A stretch of DNA of 64,000 nucleotides from Bradyrhizobium sp. AZCC 1719 (GCF_036924525.1 NZ_JAZHRU010000001.1:3067001-3131000); one strand, 5' to 3'; counted from the stretch's first letter, positions 36,467-54,193 are shown. Notes: generated by a model from the letters alone, not told the origin. Numbers and translations are program-made.

Positions 36467-39256
36467 TCAGCCGCGACGGCGCCTTGGTGCGGGTTCTGTC
36501 GCGCCATTGTACCTGGCTTTCAGCACCGCGACCGGCAGATGCGTCAACAGGTCTGACAGGCGCAATTGCGCAGCATCGGCGTCGGCAAAACCTTCCATCG
36601 CGTAGCCGCCGACGTTCAGCGCGGCGTCGTAGTTTTCCGGACCGGGCCAATGTCTGCCGCCATCGGTAAACGGCGCAAACCACCGTGTGACCACGACGAT
36701 CGCAGCCTCGCGGCCTCGCCGGCGGGCGAACGCGATGAAATGATCGCGACGCGGTCCGCTCACTTCCAAGGGCTCGTAATCGCCGCTTGTGAACGTATCG
36801 GCGAGCTCGGTTCGAAGCTTGAGCAGATGCCGTGTCCAGGCCAGCTTCAGATGACCGCTCGGCCACTTCTCGACCAGCCGATCCCAATCCGGATTCTCCA
36901 CCGCGCCCAGCCGGCCTGCGCGTTCGGCAAAGTCGACGGGCCGCCGGTTGTCGGGATCGACCAGCGAAAAATCCCAAAGTTCCGTGCCCTGATAGAAGTC
37001 CGGCACGCCCGGTATCGTCGTCTTCAGCGTGATCTGGCTGAGCGAGTTCAGGGCGCCCAGCAACGAGAGCCGCTGCGCCAGTGTCTGCAGGGAATTCAGG
37101 AATTCGCCCGACAATGAGGGATCGAGAATCTTCGCGATGAAGCTCTTGACACCCGTCTCGTAGGCCGCGTGGGGATTGAGCCAACTCGTTTCCTGCTTGC
37201 CCTCGCGCGCCGCCTTCAGCGCATATTCCTGCATCCGGTCCACGAACGAAGCGTCGTCCGGCTGCCATGCCCCCACCAGCGCCTGATACAGCATGTATTC
37301 GAACGCTGCCGAGGGCGCGCGCAGATCGCCATCGGCGAGCAGATGCGGCGCGTTGAGCAGTTTCCATCTGGCCACCGTGCCGGTCCATTCGCCTGGAATT
37401 TCCGAAAGCGCCAGGATGCGCGCACGCGCATCCTCGCCGCGCTTGGTATCATGCGTCGCCGTCGCCGTCATGCCGTGCGGCGATGCGCCGGCGCGGGACT
37501 GCATCATCCCATGGAATTCGCCGGCCGAAAGCGCCTTTGCGGCGGGGTCGCCGCCGACCTCGTTGAGGGCAAGCAGGCGGTGGTAGCGGTAGAACGTCGT
37601 GTCCTCCAGCGACTTTGCCATCATCGGCCCGGTGAACTGCTGCATCTTCAATGCGAACCGGCGCACGCGCGGCGCGCTGTGATGTGTGCGCCCGGACTTG
37701 ATCAGGTCCATTGTCAGGGCGTCGCGCAGGAAATCGAAGATGCCGTCATCGGCGGCAAACCAGTCGGCGCGCGCCCGCTCGATCGTCCCTGCTATCAACT
37801 GGCGGTCATGCGCGGATGGGCCCGACGCTGTCAGGTAGGTGCGATAGACCGGAAAGTGCAACACGTAGAGTTCGAGCGCCTGCCGCAGGCTGTCGACGGA
37901 ATAGTCGCGGGTGGAATAATGTCCGCTGGCAATCCGCGACAAGAGGCGCGTCAGCACCGTGAACTCGCTGGTCAGCAGCGTTTCCAGCACGCGACGTTTT
38001 GCATCTCGCAGGATCGGTTCGAGTTTTGGCGATTGGTTGCTGATCTGCCGCCAGACCTCGTCGAGCGGCTCCAGGCCGCTTCCATCGGTCAGCACATGGG
38101 TGATCGCGTTCAGCCACTCATAGCCGGTGGTGCCGTGAACGCCGGCGAACGGCGGCAGCTTTTCGTGCTCGCCGAGAATTTTCTCGACCACCACGTAGAA
38201 GGGCCTGCTCCGCCCGCCAAAGCCATCGCGGATCAGCCGGCGCAGGCGCTGGAAATACTGGACGGGATCGCGCAGGCCGTCGATGTGATCCAGCCGCAGC
38301 CCTGCAAGCTTTTCCTCCGCAATCAGCCGTTTGACCAGGCGATGGATCGCCTCGAAGGTGCCGGTGTCCTCGACGCGCAGGCCCGCCAGCGTGTTGATGT
38401 CGAAGAAGCGCCGGTAATTGATATCACTGGAAGCGAGCCGCCAGTGGCCGAGCTTGTAGTGCTGGCGTTCGAGCAGATGATGCAGCGCCAGCGTTGCAGC
38501 GGCGCGATCCGGCCCGGCCCGATAGGCTGCAAGCTCACGCGCGATGATCTCGGCGGCTCCCGTGATGCCCTTCAATTCGGTTTTGAAGGCAGGTGCTTCC
38601 TTGCGGTTGGGGCGTCGCGGCCCCTGATAGCGGGAGGCCAGCGCAAGCATGGCCCTGCCGGGCGCACTTTCCTCTGCGCCTGCTTCCTTGACGACCATAC
38701 GCAGGATTTCGCCATAACGCTCCGGCGCGATCGGCAGCCGATGCTCGAAGTACCAAGCCGAAAAACTGCCTTCGCCGGCGTCATAGCGCAGTTCGATCTC
38801 GCCGTTTTCCAGCGCCTGACCGTAGGACGAGCCGATGATCGGCAGCAACACCCCGCCGCGGGCGCGATACGGCAATTGTTCCCAGTCGATGTCGAAGGAG
38901 GCCGCGTGCGGCGAGGCAGGCCCCCACTCCAGCATGTCGAGCCACCACGGATTATCGTCAAAATGCACGCCGACATGATTGGGCACGAAATCGAGGATCA
39001 GCCCGAGATCGTGTCGCTGCAGCATGGCGCTCAGCCGTTCGAAGCCGGCTTCGCCGCCGAGCTCGGGATTGAACTGGGCATGGTCGATGACGTCGTAGCC
39101 ATGCGCGCTGCCCTTGCGGGCGCGCGTGAAGGGCGATGCATAGAGATGGGTGATGCCGAGCGCCTTCAGGTAGGGCACCACGGAAGCGGCGGCGTCGAAA
39201 TCGAAATCCGCCGACAGTTGCAGGCGGTAGGTCGCGATCGGGATCGCCGGGGGCAT
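36467..39256 (-). CDS. treY: Malto-oligosyltrehalose synthase
   Basis: A GH13 enzyme of 929 aa that isomerises the reducing-end alpha-1,4 bond of a glucan to alpha,alpha-1,1, making maltooligosyltrehalose. It starts IPIATYRLQL and carries ITHLYASPFTRARKGSAHGYDV, LDFVPNHVGV, catalytic Asp in LRLDHIDGLRDP (about 321) and acid Glu in VVVEKILGEHEKLP (about 355), with the long insertions characteristic of TreY. It is the last gene of the treS operon, starting 4 bp after the treZ stop. Confidence 0.95.
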   Translation of the reverse strand: MPPAIPIATYRLQLSADFDFDAAASVVPYLKALGITHLYASPFTRARKGSAHGYDVIDHAQFNPELGGEAGFERLSAMLQRHDLGLILDFVPNHVGVHFDDNPWWLDMLEWGPASPHAASFDIDWEQLPYRARGGVLLPIIGSSYGQALENGEIELRYDAGEGSFSAWYFEHRLPIAPERYGEILRMVVKEAGAEESAPGRAMLALASRYQGPRRPNRKEAPAFKTELKGITGAAEIIARELAAYRAGPDRAAATLALHHLLERQHYKLGHWRLASSDINYRRFFDINTLAGLRVEDTGTFEAIHRLVKRLIAEEKLAGLRLDHIDGLRDPVQYFQRLRRLIRDGFGGRSRPFYVVVEKILGEHEKLPPFAGVHGTTGYEWLNAITHVLTDGSGLEPLDEVWRQISNQSPKLEPILRDAKRRVLETLLTSEFTVLTRLLSRIASGHYSTRDYSVDSLRQALELYVLHFPVYRTYLTASGPSAHDRQLIAGTIERARADWFAADDGIFDFLRDALTMDLIKSGRTHHSAPRVRRFALKMQQFTGPMMAKSLEDTTFYRYHRLLALNEVGGDPAAKALSAGEFHGMMQSRAGASPHGMTATATHDTKRGEDARARILALSEIPGEWTGTVARWKLLNAPHLLADGDLRAPSAAFEYMLYQALVGAWQPDDASFVDRMQEYALKAAREGKQETSWLNPHAAYETGVKSFIAKILDPSLSGEFLNSLQTLAQRLSLLGALNSLSQITLKTTIPGVPDFYQGTELWDFSLVDPDNRRPVDFAERAGRLGAVENPDWDRLVEKWPSGHLKLAWTRHLLKLRTELADTFTSGDYEPLEVSGPRRDHFIAFARRRGREAAIVVVTRWFAPFTDGGRHWPGPENYDAALNVGGYAMEGFADADAAQLRLSDLLTHLPVAVLKARYNGATEPAPRRRRG

Positions 39257-39260
39257 TTTC

Positions 39261-41008
39261 CTATCCGATGCGCCAGTGCACCGACCATGGCGGGACGCTA
39301 TTGCCCAACTCGCTACCCCAGATCAGGGTTCCTGCAGCTTCGCCGTGGCTGACGGCCCTTTCCGACAGGTTGGCGGTGAGGCGAAGTGCGGTGCCATCGC
39401 CCATGCGCCAATCGGCGGTCAGCAATCCGTTGCTTTCCGCGTCTGCTTTCCCAAAAGCTGCGCCGGCCAGCCGCGGCACAATCTCCTGCCGCCGGAGCTG
39501 CAATAGGTTTCGCACCATGGTCAGGCGTTTCCGCCCCGCCGGAGCGTCGCGGCCATCCCAGTCGAGAACGGCGGAATCGCGGGTCGAAGCGGCGAGCGCG
39601 TCGGGGACGTCATCGCCATATTCCGCATAGGCCCAGGCCAATTCGATGCGGCGGCCCTTCCGAACCGCATCGGCGAGTTCGCCGCCGAAATCGCAGAAGA
39701 AGGGGAAGGGGACCGTCGAGCCCCATTCCTCGCCCATGAACAGCATGGGGATGTGAGGCGCGATCAGCAGGACCTGAAGCGCCGCCTCGATCATCCGCGC
39801 GTCGGCGTTGCCTTCCAGCCGGTCGCCCAGCGCACGATTGCCGATCTGGTCGTGGTTCTGCAGGAAGTTGATGAAGGCGGTCGGCGCGAGATGGCCGCTC
39901 GGCTCGCCACGCCTAACGCCGCGAAAAGCCGATGGCTCGCCCTGGTAGACGAAACCTGATGACAGCGAGCGGGCGATATCCGATCTCGGCGCGCGCTGGT
40001 AATCGCCATAATAGCCCTGCTTCTCGCCGGTCATCAGCACGCGCCAGGCGTGATGGTAATCGTCGTTCCATTGCGCGCGGTATTTGCCGTGTGGTTGGTC
40101 CTGGACGGAATCCAGGATGCTGGCGCGGTTGTCGCCGTTCTCCAGCACGAGGTGAATGTGCCGGCCGGTTTCCGCGGCCAATTGGCCGGCAGCGGCGCTG
40201 ATATCGCGCAGCAGCGACAGCCCGCCCGGTTCAACGATCGAGTTGACGGCATCGAGCCGCAGCCCGTCGAAGCGGTAGTCGCGCAGCCAGGAGAGCGCGT
40301 TCTCGATCGCAAAGGCGCGGACTTGCCTGACGCGATAGTCGATCGCACTGCCCCATGGCGTGTGGGCTTCGGTGAAGAAGGAGGGCGCATAGCGGCCGAG
40401 ATAATTTCCTTCGGGGCCGAAATGGTTGTAGACGACGTCAAGCATCACCATCAACCCGCGCAGGTGCGCCTCGTCGATCAGCTCCTTGAGATCTTCGGGA
40501 CGGCCATAGGAGCTGTCGGGTGCGTACCACAAAACGCCGTCATAGCCCCAGTTGCGGGAGCCGGCGAAATCCGCCAGCGGCATCAATTCCAATGCGGTGA
40601 TGCCGGTGGCTACGAGATGGTCGAGCCTGTCGATCATGGCGCGATAGCTGCCTTCCGCAGTGAAGGTGCCGACATGCGCCTCGATGATCACCGCCTCCTG
40701 CCACGGCCGTCCGTGCCAGCTTGCGGCCCGCCAGCGATATGCGTCATGATCGATCACCTCGCTCGGCCCGATAACGTCCTCGGGCTGAAACAGCGAAGCT
40801 GGATCGGGGACATCGAGTTCGTCATCGATGCGGAATTGGTAGCGTGCGCCGGCTTTGACACCGGCAATATCGGCCGTGAACCACCCGTCCTCGCCGCGCC
40901 TCATCGCGTGAGGCTGCTCCAGCATCACCTCGACGCGTTTGGCCGCCGGTGCCCACAGCCGAAACCGCGCGCCGTAGTTTGTCAGAAGCGGGCCGAATTG
41001 CCGGTCAT

Positions 41009-41012
<4 letters not shown>
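39261..41012 (-). CDS. treZ: Malto-oligosyltrehalose trehalohydrolase
   Basis: A GH13 enzyme of 583 aa releasing trehalose from the TreY product. An N-terminal CBM48-like domain (FGPLLTNYGARFRLWAPAAK) precedes the barrel. It has NWGYDGVLWYAPDSSYG, nucleophile Asp in DGLRLDAVNSI (about 252), acid Glu in LVLENGDNR (about 288) and FLQNHDQIGNRALGDR. The ATG at 41012 overlaps the glgX stop as ATGA. Open frame upstream to 41438 is a glgX shadow. Confidence 0.95.
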
Positions 41013-43084
<2,072 letters not shown>

Positions 43085-43087
43085 GCG

Positions 43088-48750
<5,663 letters not shown>

Positions 48751-48805
48751 CGTCTATCTCCTTCCCGTAATTGGACAATTTCGCGACATCGGTTTGATGT
48801 TTGCG

Positions 48806-48821
48806 TGCAAAGTACGTGCCG
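48806..48821 (-). promoter_or_regulatory. Possible sigma-54 promoter of the treS operon
   Basis: On the minus strand CGGCACGTACTTTGCA matches TGGCACG-N4-TTGCA at all positions but the first. The -24 GG and -12 GC have exact spacing. It lies about 56 nt upstream of treS and 2 bp from the divergent malQ start codon. No activator dyad was recognised nearby. Confidence 0.45.
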
Positions 48822-48822
48822 A

Positions 48823-50769
48823 ATGGATCTTTTCGCTCAAGCTAAAGCACTGGGAATTCAAACCGAATTCCTGGATGGCCAGGGTAATCGCCGTGTGACA
48901 GACGCGGCCGCCCTCAAAATAATCCTGGATGCCCTGCCGCCGCAGGCGCCCGGGCCGCTGGTAGGCCACCCGGTCGTGGTCCGGTCCGGACGGCCGTCGC
49001 GAACCGAAGTCCCCACAGCCACGCTCCCGGCGGAGTGGAAAATCGTTGCGGATTCAGGAGTTATCGCCAAGGGCGAGAGCTCGGATCATGTCATCGACTG
49101 GCCCAGGGACCTGCCGCTCGGCATCTACCGGCTGCAGTTGAGCGATGCCGCGAGAGTCGAGGACGTACCGCTGATTTCGGCGCCGGAACGGGCGTTTGGC
49201 GGCGAGTTCGACCGCTGCTGGCTGCTCGCCGTCCAGCTTTACGGGGTCCGTTCCGCGCGCAACTGGGGCATGGGCGACTTTACCGACCTCGCAAGCCTGA
49301 TCGAACTCGCCGATCATCTCGGCGCCGACGGTGTCGGCCTCAATCCGCTACACGCCCTGTTCGACGATCGCCCGGGCGATTGCAGCCCGTATTCGCCGAA
49401 CAGCCGGTTGTTTCTCAATGCGCTTTACATCGATGTCGAAAAGCTTCCCGAATATCAGCTCGATTCCGAAACTCGCGAGGCGCTGGCGCCGTTGCGGGTA
49501 CGCGCCGTCGTCGATTATGTCGGTGTCGCCGGTGTGAAGTGGCGCGCGCTTCGCTCCGCCTTTGCTGCCTTCAAGGCCAATGCCAACCCGACCCGCCGAC
49601 AGGATTTCGACAAATTCCGTACCGAGTGCGGTACCTTGCTGTCGCATTTTGCCTGCTTCGAGGTACTCCGGCACAAATTCGGCAAGCCGTGGTGGGAATG
49701 GCCAGAAGAGTGGCGGCAGCCGGACGACGCCAGATGCGCCGCCTTGCGCCAAGGCCCGGACGCCAACGAAATCGAATTTGTCGAATTTGTACAATGGACC
49801 GCAGACCGGCAGCTCGGCGCGGCCAGCGATCTGGCGAAGAAGCTTGGCATGAAGGTCGGGCTCTATCTCGACGTCGCGGTCGGCGTGCAGGCCGACGGGT
49901 TCGATGCCTGGAACGAACAGGTCGCGATCTCCCGCCATCTCGGCGTCGGCGCGCCACCCGATCCGCTCAACACCGCCGGCCAGACCTGGGGCCTTGCCGG
50001 CTTCAATGCGGCAGGGCTCGAACGGCAGTCCTTTGCGCCGTATCGCGACATGCTGCGCGCCTCGATGCGGCACGCCGGTGCGATCCGGCTCGACCATGTG
50101 CTCGGGCTGAAGCGGCTCTATCTGGTGCCGCAAGGCTTCACCGCACGCGACGGCGTCTATGTGCAGATGCCGTTCGAGGCGCTGCTCGCGGTGACCGCGC
50201 TGGAAAGCCTCACGCAGCGCTGCGTCGTGATCGGCGAAGACCTCGGCACTGTGCCGGAAGGCTTTCGCGACCAGATCGCCGATTGGGGCATCTGGTCGTA
50301 TCTCGTGATGATGTTCGAGCGCGACGACCACGGATCGTTCCGCAGCATCGATCATTACTTGACCAACGCGCTCGTCACTTTCAACACCCATGATCTCTCG
50401 ACCTATGCCGGCTGGCGCTCGTTCGGCGATCTCAAGCTGAAGCGCTCGCTCGGGATCGATCCGGGCGAGAGCGACGAGGCGCGCTGGCACGCGCTTGCCA
50501 TGCTGGACGACGTGCTGCGGCATAACGACATCTACCGCAACGATCTCTATTCGGTTGCGAATTTCCTGGCGCGGACCAAGTCGCGGCTGCTCGCGGTCTC
50601 GCTGGAGGATCTGCTCGGGGTAGTCGACCAGCCCAACATCCCCGGCACCGTCAACGAGCATCCGAACTGGCGACAGCGGCTTCCGGTGTCGATCGAGGAG
50701 ATGACGTCCACGGTCGACGTCGCCGCACTCAAGGCGGCAACCCATGAGCGGTCGCGCGCCGCGATCTGA
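48823..50769 (+). CDS. malQ: 4-alpha-glucanotransferase (amylomaltase)
   Basis: A GH77 enzyme of 648 aa that transfers glucan chains between maltodextrins. It has LLAVQLYGVRSARNWGMGDF, SPYSPNSRLFLNALYID, nucleophile Asp in AIRLDHVLGLKRLYLVP (about 424), acid Glu in VVIGEDLGTVPEG (about 472) and FNTHDLSTYAGW. The N-terminal extension before about residue 120 is usual for this family. ATG 48823 lacks a good Shine-Dalgarno; the frame is open upstream but overlaps treS. It is divergent from the treS operon. Confidence 0.94.
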   Translation: MDLFAQAKALGIQTEFLDGQGNRRVTDAAALKIILDALPPQAPGPLVGHPVVVRSGRPSRTEVPTATLPAEWKIVADSGVIAKGESSDHVIDWPRDLPLGIYRLQLSDAARVEDVPLISAPERAFGGEFDRCWLLAVQLYGVRSARNWGMGDFTDLASLIELADHLGADGVGLNPLHALFDDRPGDCSPYSPNSRLFLNALYIDVEKLPEYQLDSETREALAPLRVRAVVDYVGVAGVKWRALRSAFAAFKANANPTRRQDFDKFRTECGTLLSHFACFEVLRHKFGKPWWEWPEEWRQPDDARCAALRQGPDANEIEFVEFVQWTADRQLGAASDLAKKLGMKVGLYLDVAVGVQADGFDAWNEQVAISRHLGVGAPPDPLNTAGQTWGLAGFNAAGLERQSFAPYRDMLRASMRHAGAIRLDHVLGLKRLYLVPQGFTARDGVYVQMPFEALLAVTALESLTQRCVVIGEDLGTVPEGFRDQIADWGIWSYLVMMFERDDHGSFRSIDHYLTNALVTFNTHDLSTYAGWRSFGDLKLKRSLGIDPGESDEARWHALAMLDDVLRHNDIYRNDLYSVANFLARTKSRLLAVSLEDLLGVVDQPNIPGTVNEHPNWRQRLPVSIEEMTSTVDVAALKAATHERSRAAI

Positions 50770-50841
50770 CGAGTTCGAGGAGGAAGGCAGAGCGGGATGA
50801 CAGTTGGAAGAAGTGCCATTCCGTTCTGGCGGTGAATCACC

Positions 50842-52647
50842 TTGTCGTGCCGGATCGAAGACTACGGGCTGATCGGCGATTGCGAGACCGCGGCACTGGT
50901 CGGCCGTGACGGATCGATCGATTGGCTGTGCTGGCCGGCCTTCGATTCCGACGCCTGCTTTGCAGCCCTTCTCGGCACCCACAAGCATGGCCGCTGGCTG
51001 ATCGCACCGGTGGAGGAAGTCACCGGCACCTCGCGCAACTATTGGGGCGACACCCTGATCCTGCAGACGCGGTTCGAGACCGCTGACGGCGCGGTCGAGC
51101 TGGTCGACTTCATGCCGCCGCGCGGCAACGCCTCCGATGTGGTGCGGTTGGTGCGCGGCCTTCGCGGCCGGGTCAGGATGCACATGCAGCTTGTCATCCG
51201 CTTCGGCTTCGGCACCGATATTCCCTGGGTCAAGAAGACCGAGGACGGCTCCGCCCTGCTCGCTATTTGCGGGCAGGACATGACGGTGTTGCGCACCCCG
51301 GTGGAAACGCGCGGGGAGGACCTGACGACGGTCGCCGATTTCGAGGTCGGCGAGGGCGACACCGTCCCCTTCGTGCTCACCTACGGCCCTTCGCATCTGC
51401 CGGTGCCCAAGCCGATCGATCCTGCCTATGCCTTGCAGGATACCGAAGCGTTCTGGACCGAGTGGAGCAACCGTTGCACCTATGAGGGCGAATACCGCGC
51501 TCTCGTGATGCGCTCGCTGATCACGCTGAAGGCGCAGACCTATGCGCCGACCGGTGGCATCGTCGCTGCGCCGACGACCTCGCTGCCGGAAAAGCTCGGC
51601 GGCGCCAGGAATTGGGATTATCGCTTCTGCTGGCTGCGCGACGCCACCTTCACGCTGCTGGCGCTGATGAACTCGGGCTATACCGAGGAAGCTTCCGCCT
51701 GGCACCATTGGCTGTTGCGGGCGGCGGCGGGTTCTCCCGCCAACATGCAGATCATGTACGGCATCATGGGCCACCGCCGTCTCCTGGAATGGGAGGCCAC
51801 GTGGTTGCCCGGCTATGAAGGCGCACGTCCCGTTCGGGTCGGCAACGCCGCGCATGCACAACTGCAGCTCGACGTCTACGGTGAATTGATCGACGCCTTT
51901 CACCAATGGCGCGTAGCCAAGCTAGAAATGGATGAAACCAGCTGGGCGCTGGAGTGCGCCGTGCTGCAGCACCTCGCCGGACAGTGGGACCAGCCGGACC
52001 ACGGCATCTGGGAGCGCCGCGGCGCGGGCAGGCATTATGTCTCGTCGAAGGTGATGACCTGGGTCGCGTTCGACCGCGGTATCAAGAGCGCCGAGATGTT
52101 CGGCTTCAAGGCGCCGCTTGCGAAGTGGCGGGTGCTGCGCGACGCCATTCACGCCGACGTCTGCGCGAAGGGCTTTGACGCCGAGCTGAACGCGTTTGTC
52201 GAGTCATACGGCTCAAAAATGCTCGACGCGAGCATCCTGTTGCTGCCGTCAGTGGGATTTCTGCCGCCGGAGGACCCCCGCGTGCGCGGTACGCTTGTCG
52301 CGGTCGAACAGCATCTGATGCAGGACGGATTTGTGCTGCGGCACGACCCGCGGGAAGTCCCGACGGAGAAACAGCCGGCCGAAGGCGCGTTCCTCGCCTG
52401 CACGCTTTGGCTTGCGGACGCGTATGTGCTGGCGGGCGAATTCGGCAAGGCGCAGGAGTTGTTCGCCCGCGTCGTCGCAGTCGCCAACGATCTCGGCCTC
52501 TTGGCCGAGGAGTACGATACGGTGGCCAGTCGCCAGACCGGAAATTTCCCGCAGGCGCTGACGCATATCGCGCTGATCAACACCGCGCAGAACCTCAGCG
52601 TGGCAAAGAAGGCGACCGAGAAGCCCGCGATGCAGCGCTCGAAATAG
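50842..52647 (+). CDS. Glycoside hydrolase family 15 protein (glucoamylase/trehalase-like)
   Basis: A 601-aa GH15 enzyme. The N-terminal beta domain starts IEDYGLIGDCETAALVGRDGS. The (alpha/alpha)6 barrel has NWDYRFCWLRDATFTL, the general acid Glu in GIWERRG (about 390) with RHYVSSKVMTWVAFDRG, and the base Glu in LLAEEYD (about 556). Related proteins hydrolyse trehalose or alpha-glucans; which applies here is not decidable. It starts with TTG; no ATG or GTG in frame nearby fits the conserved start. It follows malQ by 72 nt and probably shares its transcript. Confidence 0.85.
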   Translation: MSCRIEDYGLIGDCETAALVGRDGSIDWLCWPAFDSDACFAALLGTHKHGRWLIAPVEEVTGTSRNYWGDTLILQTRFETADGAVELVDFMPPRGNASDVVRLVRGLRGRVRMHMQLVIRFGFGTDIPWVKKTEDGSALLAICGQDMTVLRTPVETRGEDLTTVADFEVGEGDTVPFVLTYGPSHLPVPKPIDPAYALQDTEAFWTEWSNRCTYEGEYRALVMRSLITLKAQTYAPTGGIVAAPTTSLPEKLGGARNWDYRFCWLRDATFTLLALMNSGYTEEASAWHHWLLRAAAGSPANMQIMYGIMGHRRLLEWEATWLPGYEGARPVRVGNAAHAQLQLDVYGELIDAFHQWRVAKLEMDETSWALECAVLQHLAGQWDQPDHGIWERRGAGRHYVSSKVMTWVAFDRGIKSAEMFGFKAPLAKWRVLRDAIHADVCAKGFDAELNAFVESYGSKMLDASILLLPSVGFLPPEDPRVRGTLVAVEQHLMQDGFVLRHDPREVPTEKQPAEGAFLACTLWLADAYVLAGEFGKAQELFARVVAVANDLGLLAEEYDTVASRQTGNFPQALTHIALINTAQNLSVAKKATEKPAMQRSK

Positions 52648-52659
52648 CGGGCGAGGTCG

Positions 52660-52696
52660 GTAGGGTGGGCAAAAGGCGCGCAGCGTCTTGCCCGCG
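52660..52696 (+). repeat. Partial GTAGGGTGGGC palindromic repeat, left of the IS110 element
   Basis: GTAGGGTGGGCAAAAGGCGC is the left arm of the element seen whole at 35715-35802. Its right arm is missing; the degraded CTTGCCCGCGTAG follows. It may have been interrupted when the IS110 element arrived. Confidence 0.5.
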
Positions 52697-52953
52697 TAGC
52701 AACTATCAAGTTGGACGAGGATGAGCGCGCCCCGACCAACTGCAGTGTGACACCGCGCTTGACGTCGTCAAGGAGTGGCCTGGCAGCTACGGAGCGTGCT
52801 TTGAGCAATGCGCGACGGCCATCCTTGACGACGTCTGCGCGCGGCGTCACGGATTGAAGCAGGTCGGGACGAAGAAACGGCCTCTCCGGTCGAACCAAGA
52901 AACGAAGCTGGAAGGGACTGGAGAGTGGTTGCTCTGCCGAGCTCGCCGGCAAC

Positions 52954-53907
52954 TCAATGGGCGATCGTGCGGACCTCCCATGGCGTGCCGCGGGCGACGA
53001 CCGCGTTGGCGAAGATCAGCAGCTTGCGAGCGCAGGCGACGACCGCCACCTTGTGCTCCTTTCCAGCGTCGCGCAGCCGCTTGTAGAGCGCCGTCAGTTG
53101 CGGGTTCCAGCGCAGCGAGGCGATCCATGCCGCGGCGTAGAGATTATTGCGCAACCGCTCGCGGCCACCCGCGATGTGGCGATCGCCGGCGTGCTCGCCA
53201 CTGTCGTCATCGTAGGGGACAAGCCCAGCCAACGCGCCGGCCTGGCCGCGGCTGAGCTGGCCGATCTCCGGCATGCGCACCACGATGGCGCTTGCGGTGC
53301 GCAACGCAATGCCATCGACGCTGAGGATCAGGTCGAGCCGCTCGGCGAGATCGGGATGCTGACGGATCGCCGCCACCAGCTGCTTGAGCCGTTGCCGGAA
53401 AAGCCCCTGGAATCGCCGGATCTCGTCGTCCCAGAGCTGCCGCAGAGCGGCATCGCGGCACGACTCGCGATGGTTCTTGAACCGGGCCATCGCGCGGACG
53501 ATCTGGTCGATCTGGGTCTGTAACCCGGCCAGTTCTGCCAGACGCCGGTCGGGCGGGGCATGGATGGTCCTGACGTCGGACGTGCAGGCCGCAATCAAGG
53601 CCGCATCGATCTTGTCGTTCTTCGCCAGCCTCAGATGGAAGCGCCCATAGGCGCGCACCTGCGCGGGCTGGAACACGACGACCACGAAACGGCCCTGCCG
53701 CAGCCGCCGGACGACCGTTTGCTCGTAGCCGCCAGTGGCTTCGATACCGACCCGTTTGACCCGGTGCTGCCGCAACCAGACGAACAACTCCTCGTGCCCC
53801 TCGGCCGTATTGGCCACCTGCAGCCGTTCCGGCCTTCCATGCAGCGCCACATCGAGCTTGTGCTTGCCAGTATCGATGCCGGCGCAAACTATGCTACGCT
53901 TGCTCAT
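52954..53907 (-). CDS. IS110-family DEDD transposase/recombinase
   Basis: A 317-aa protein. The RuvC-like N-terminal domain has the DEDD residues in AGIDTGKHKLDVAL, GIEATGGYEQ and AKNDKIDAALIA. The C-terminal Transposase_20 domain runs from LILSVDGIALRTASAIV through YDDDSGEHAGDRHIAGG, where the Ser of DSG matches the nucleophilic serine region of IS110 recombinases, to the end. GGGAGG lies 9 nt before ATG 53907; the upstream frame to 54090 is non-coding flank. It appears intact. Confidence 0.92.
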   Translation of the reverse strand: MSKRSIVCAGIDTGKHKLDVALHGRPERLQVANTAEGHEELFVWLRQHRVKRVGIEATGGYEQTVVRRLRQGRFVVVVFQPAQVRAYGRFHLRLAKNDKIDAALIAACTSDVRTIHAPPDRRLAELAGLQTQIDQIVRAMARFKNHRESCRDAALRQLWDDEIRRFQGLFRQRLKQLVAAIRQHPDLAERLDLILSVDGIALRTASAIVVRMPEIGQLSRGQAGALAGLVPYDDDSGEHAGDRHIAGGRERLRNNLYAAAWIASLRWNPQLTALYKRLRDAGKEHKVAVVACARKLLIFANAVVARGTPWEVRTIAH

Positions 53908-54038
53908 CTTCTCGATCCTCCCTTGAATGCGAGCCTGATGCTCATTCAACAATGCGGGCCTCGACGAAGATGCCGACCGTGATCCGGCTACGAAGATCAG
54001 CTCACAATGCTTCGATGGGTTACGATCCAACGATCGGC

Positions 54039-54070
54039 GGCCCGGTCCGGGTGGCCACCCAGGCCGGGCC
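54039..54070. ncRNA. Hairpin in the IS110 flank, possible bridge-RNA region
   Basis: GGCCCGG-TCC-GGGTGG and CCACCC-AGG-CCGGGCC form a 32-bp near-perfect inverted repeat with a partly mismatched internal segment, upstream of the transposase. IS110-group elements encode a guide (bridge) RNA in this flank. The hairpin could be part of such an RNA, but programmable loops cannot be identified without the exact element ends. Confidence 0.35.
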
Positions 54071-54111
54071 ATTCCTTGCGGAACGCTCACACCTTAGCAG
54101 GTCGTGCTGAT

Positions 54112-54193
54112 ACAAGGATGGGTGGAGCGCAAGCGATACCCATCACGTTTCCGCATCGGATTGATGGGTATCGCTTCGCGATACCCATCCTAC
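54112..54193. repeat. Palindromic repeat (AGGATGGGT...ACCCATCCT type)
   Basis: AGGATGGGT...GCGATACCCATCA and TGATGGGTATCGC...ACCCATCCTAC form an inverted repeat with a roughly 15-bp centre. It lies immediately outside the IS110 element. In 54194-54406 no gene I can support is present. Confidence 0.75.

Larger units (their letters stand above)
52690..54111 (-). mobile_element. IS110-family insertion sequence (ends approximate)
   Basis: The element is defined by its transposase (52954-53907) and non-coding flanks of up to 263 bp downstream and 204 bp upstream. The downstream flank holds an imperfect inverted repeat (52761-52780 with 52817-52835). The upstream flank holds a long hairpin (54039-54070). 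IS110 elements lack terminal inverted repeats, so the ends cannot be set from this copy alone. Palindromic repeats lie immediately outside on both sides. Confidence 0.6.

Noticed and set aside
37169..39352. A 727-codon plus-strand frame opposite treY
   Set aside because: Shadow of a well-supported GH13 gene; no recognisable motif.
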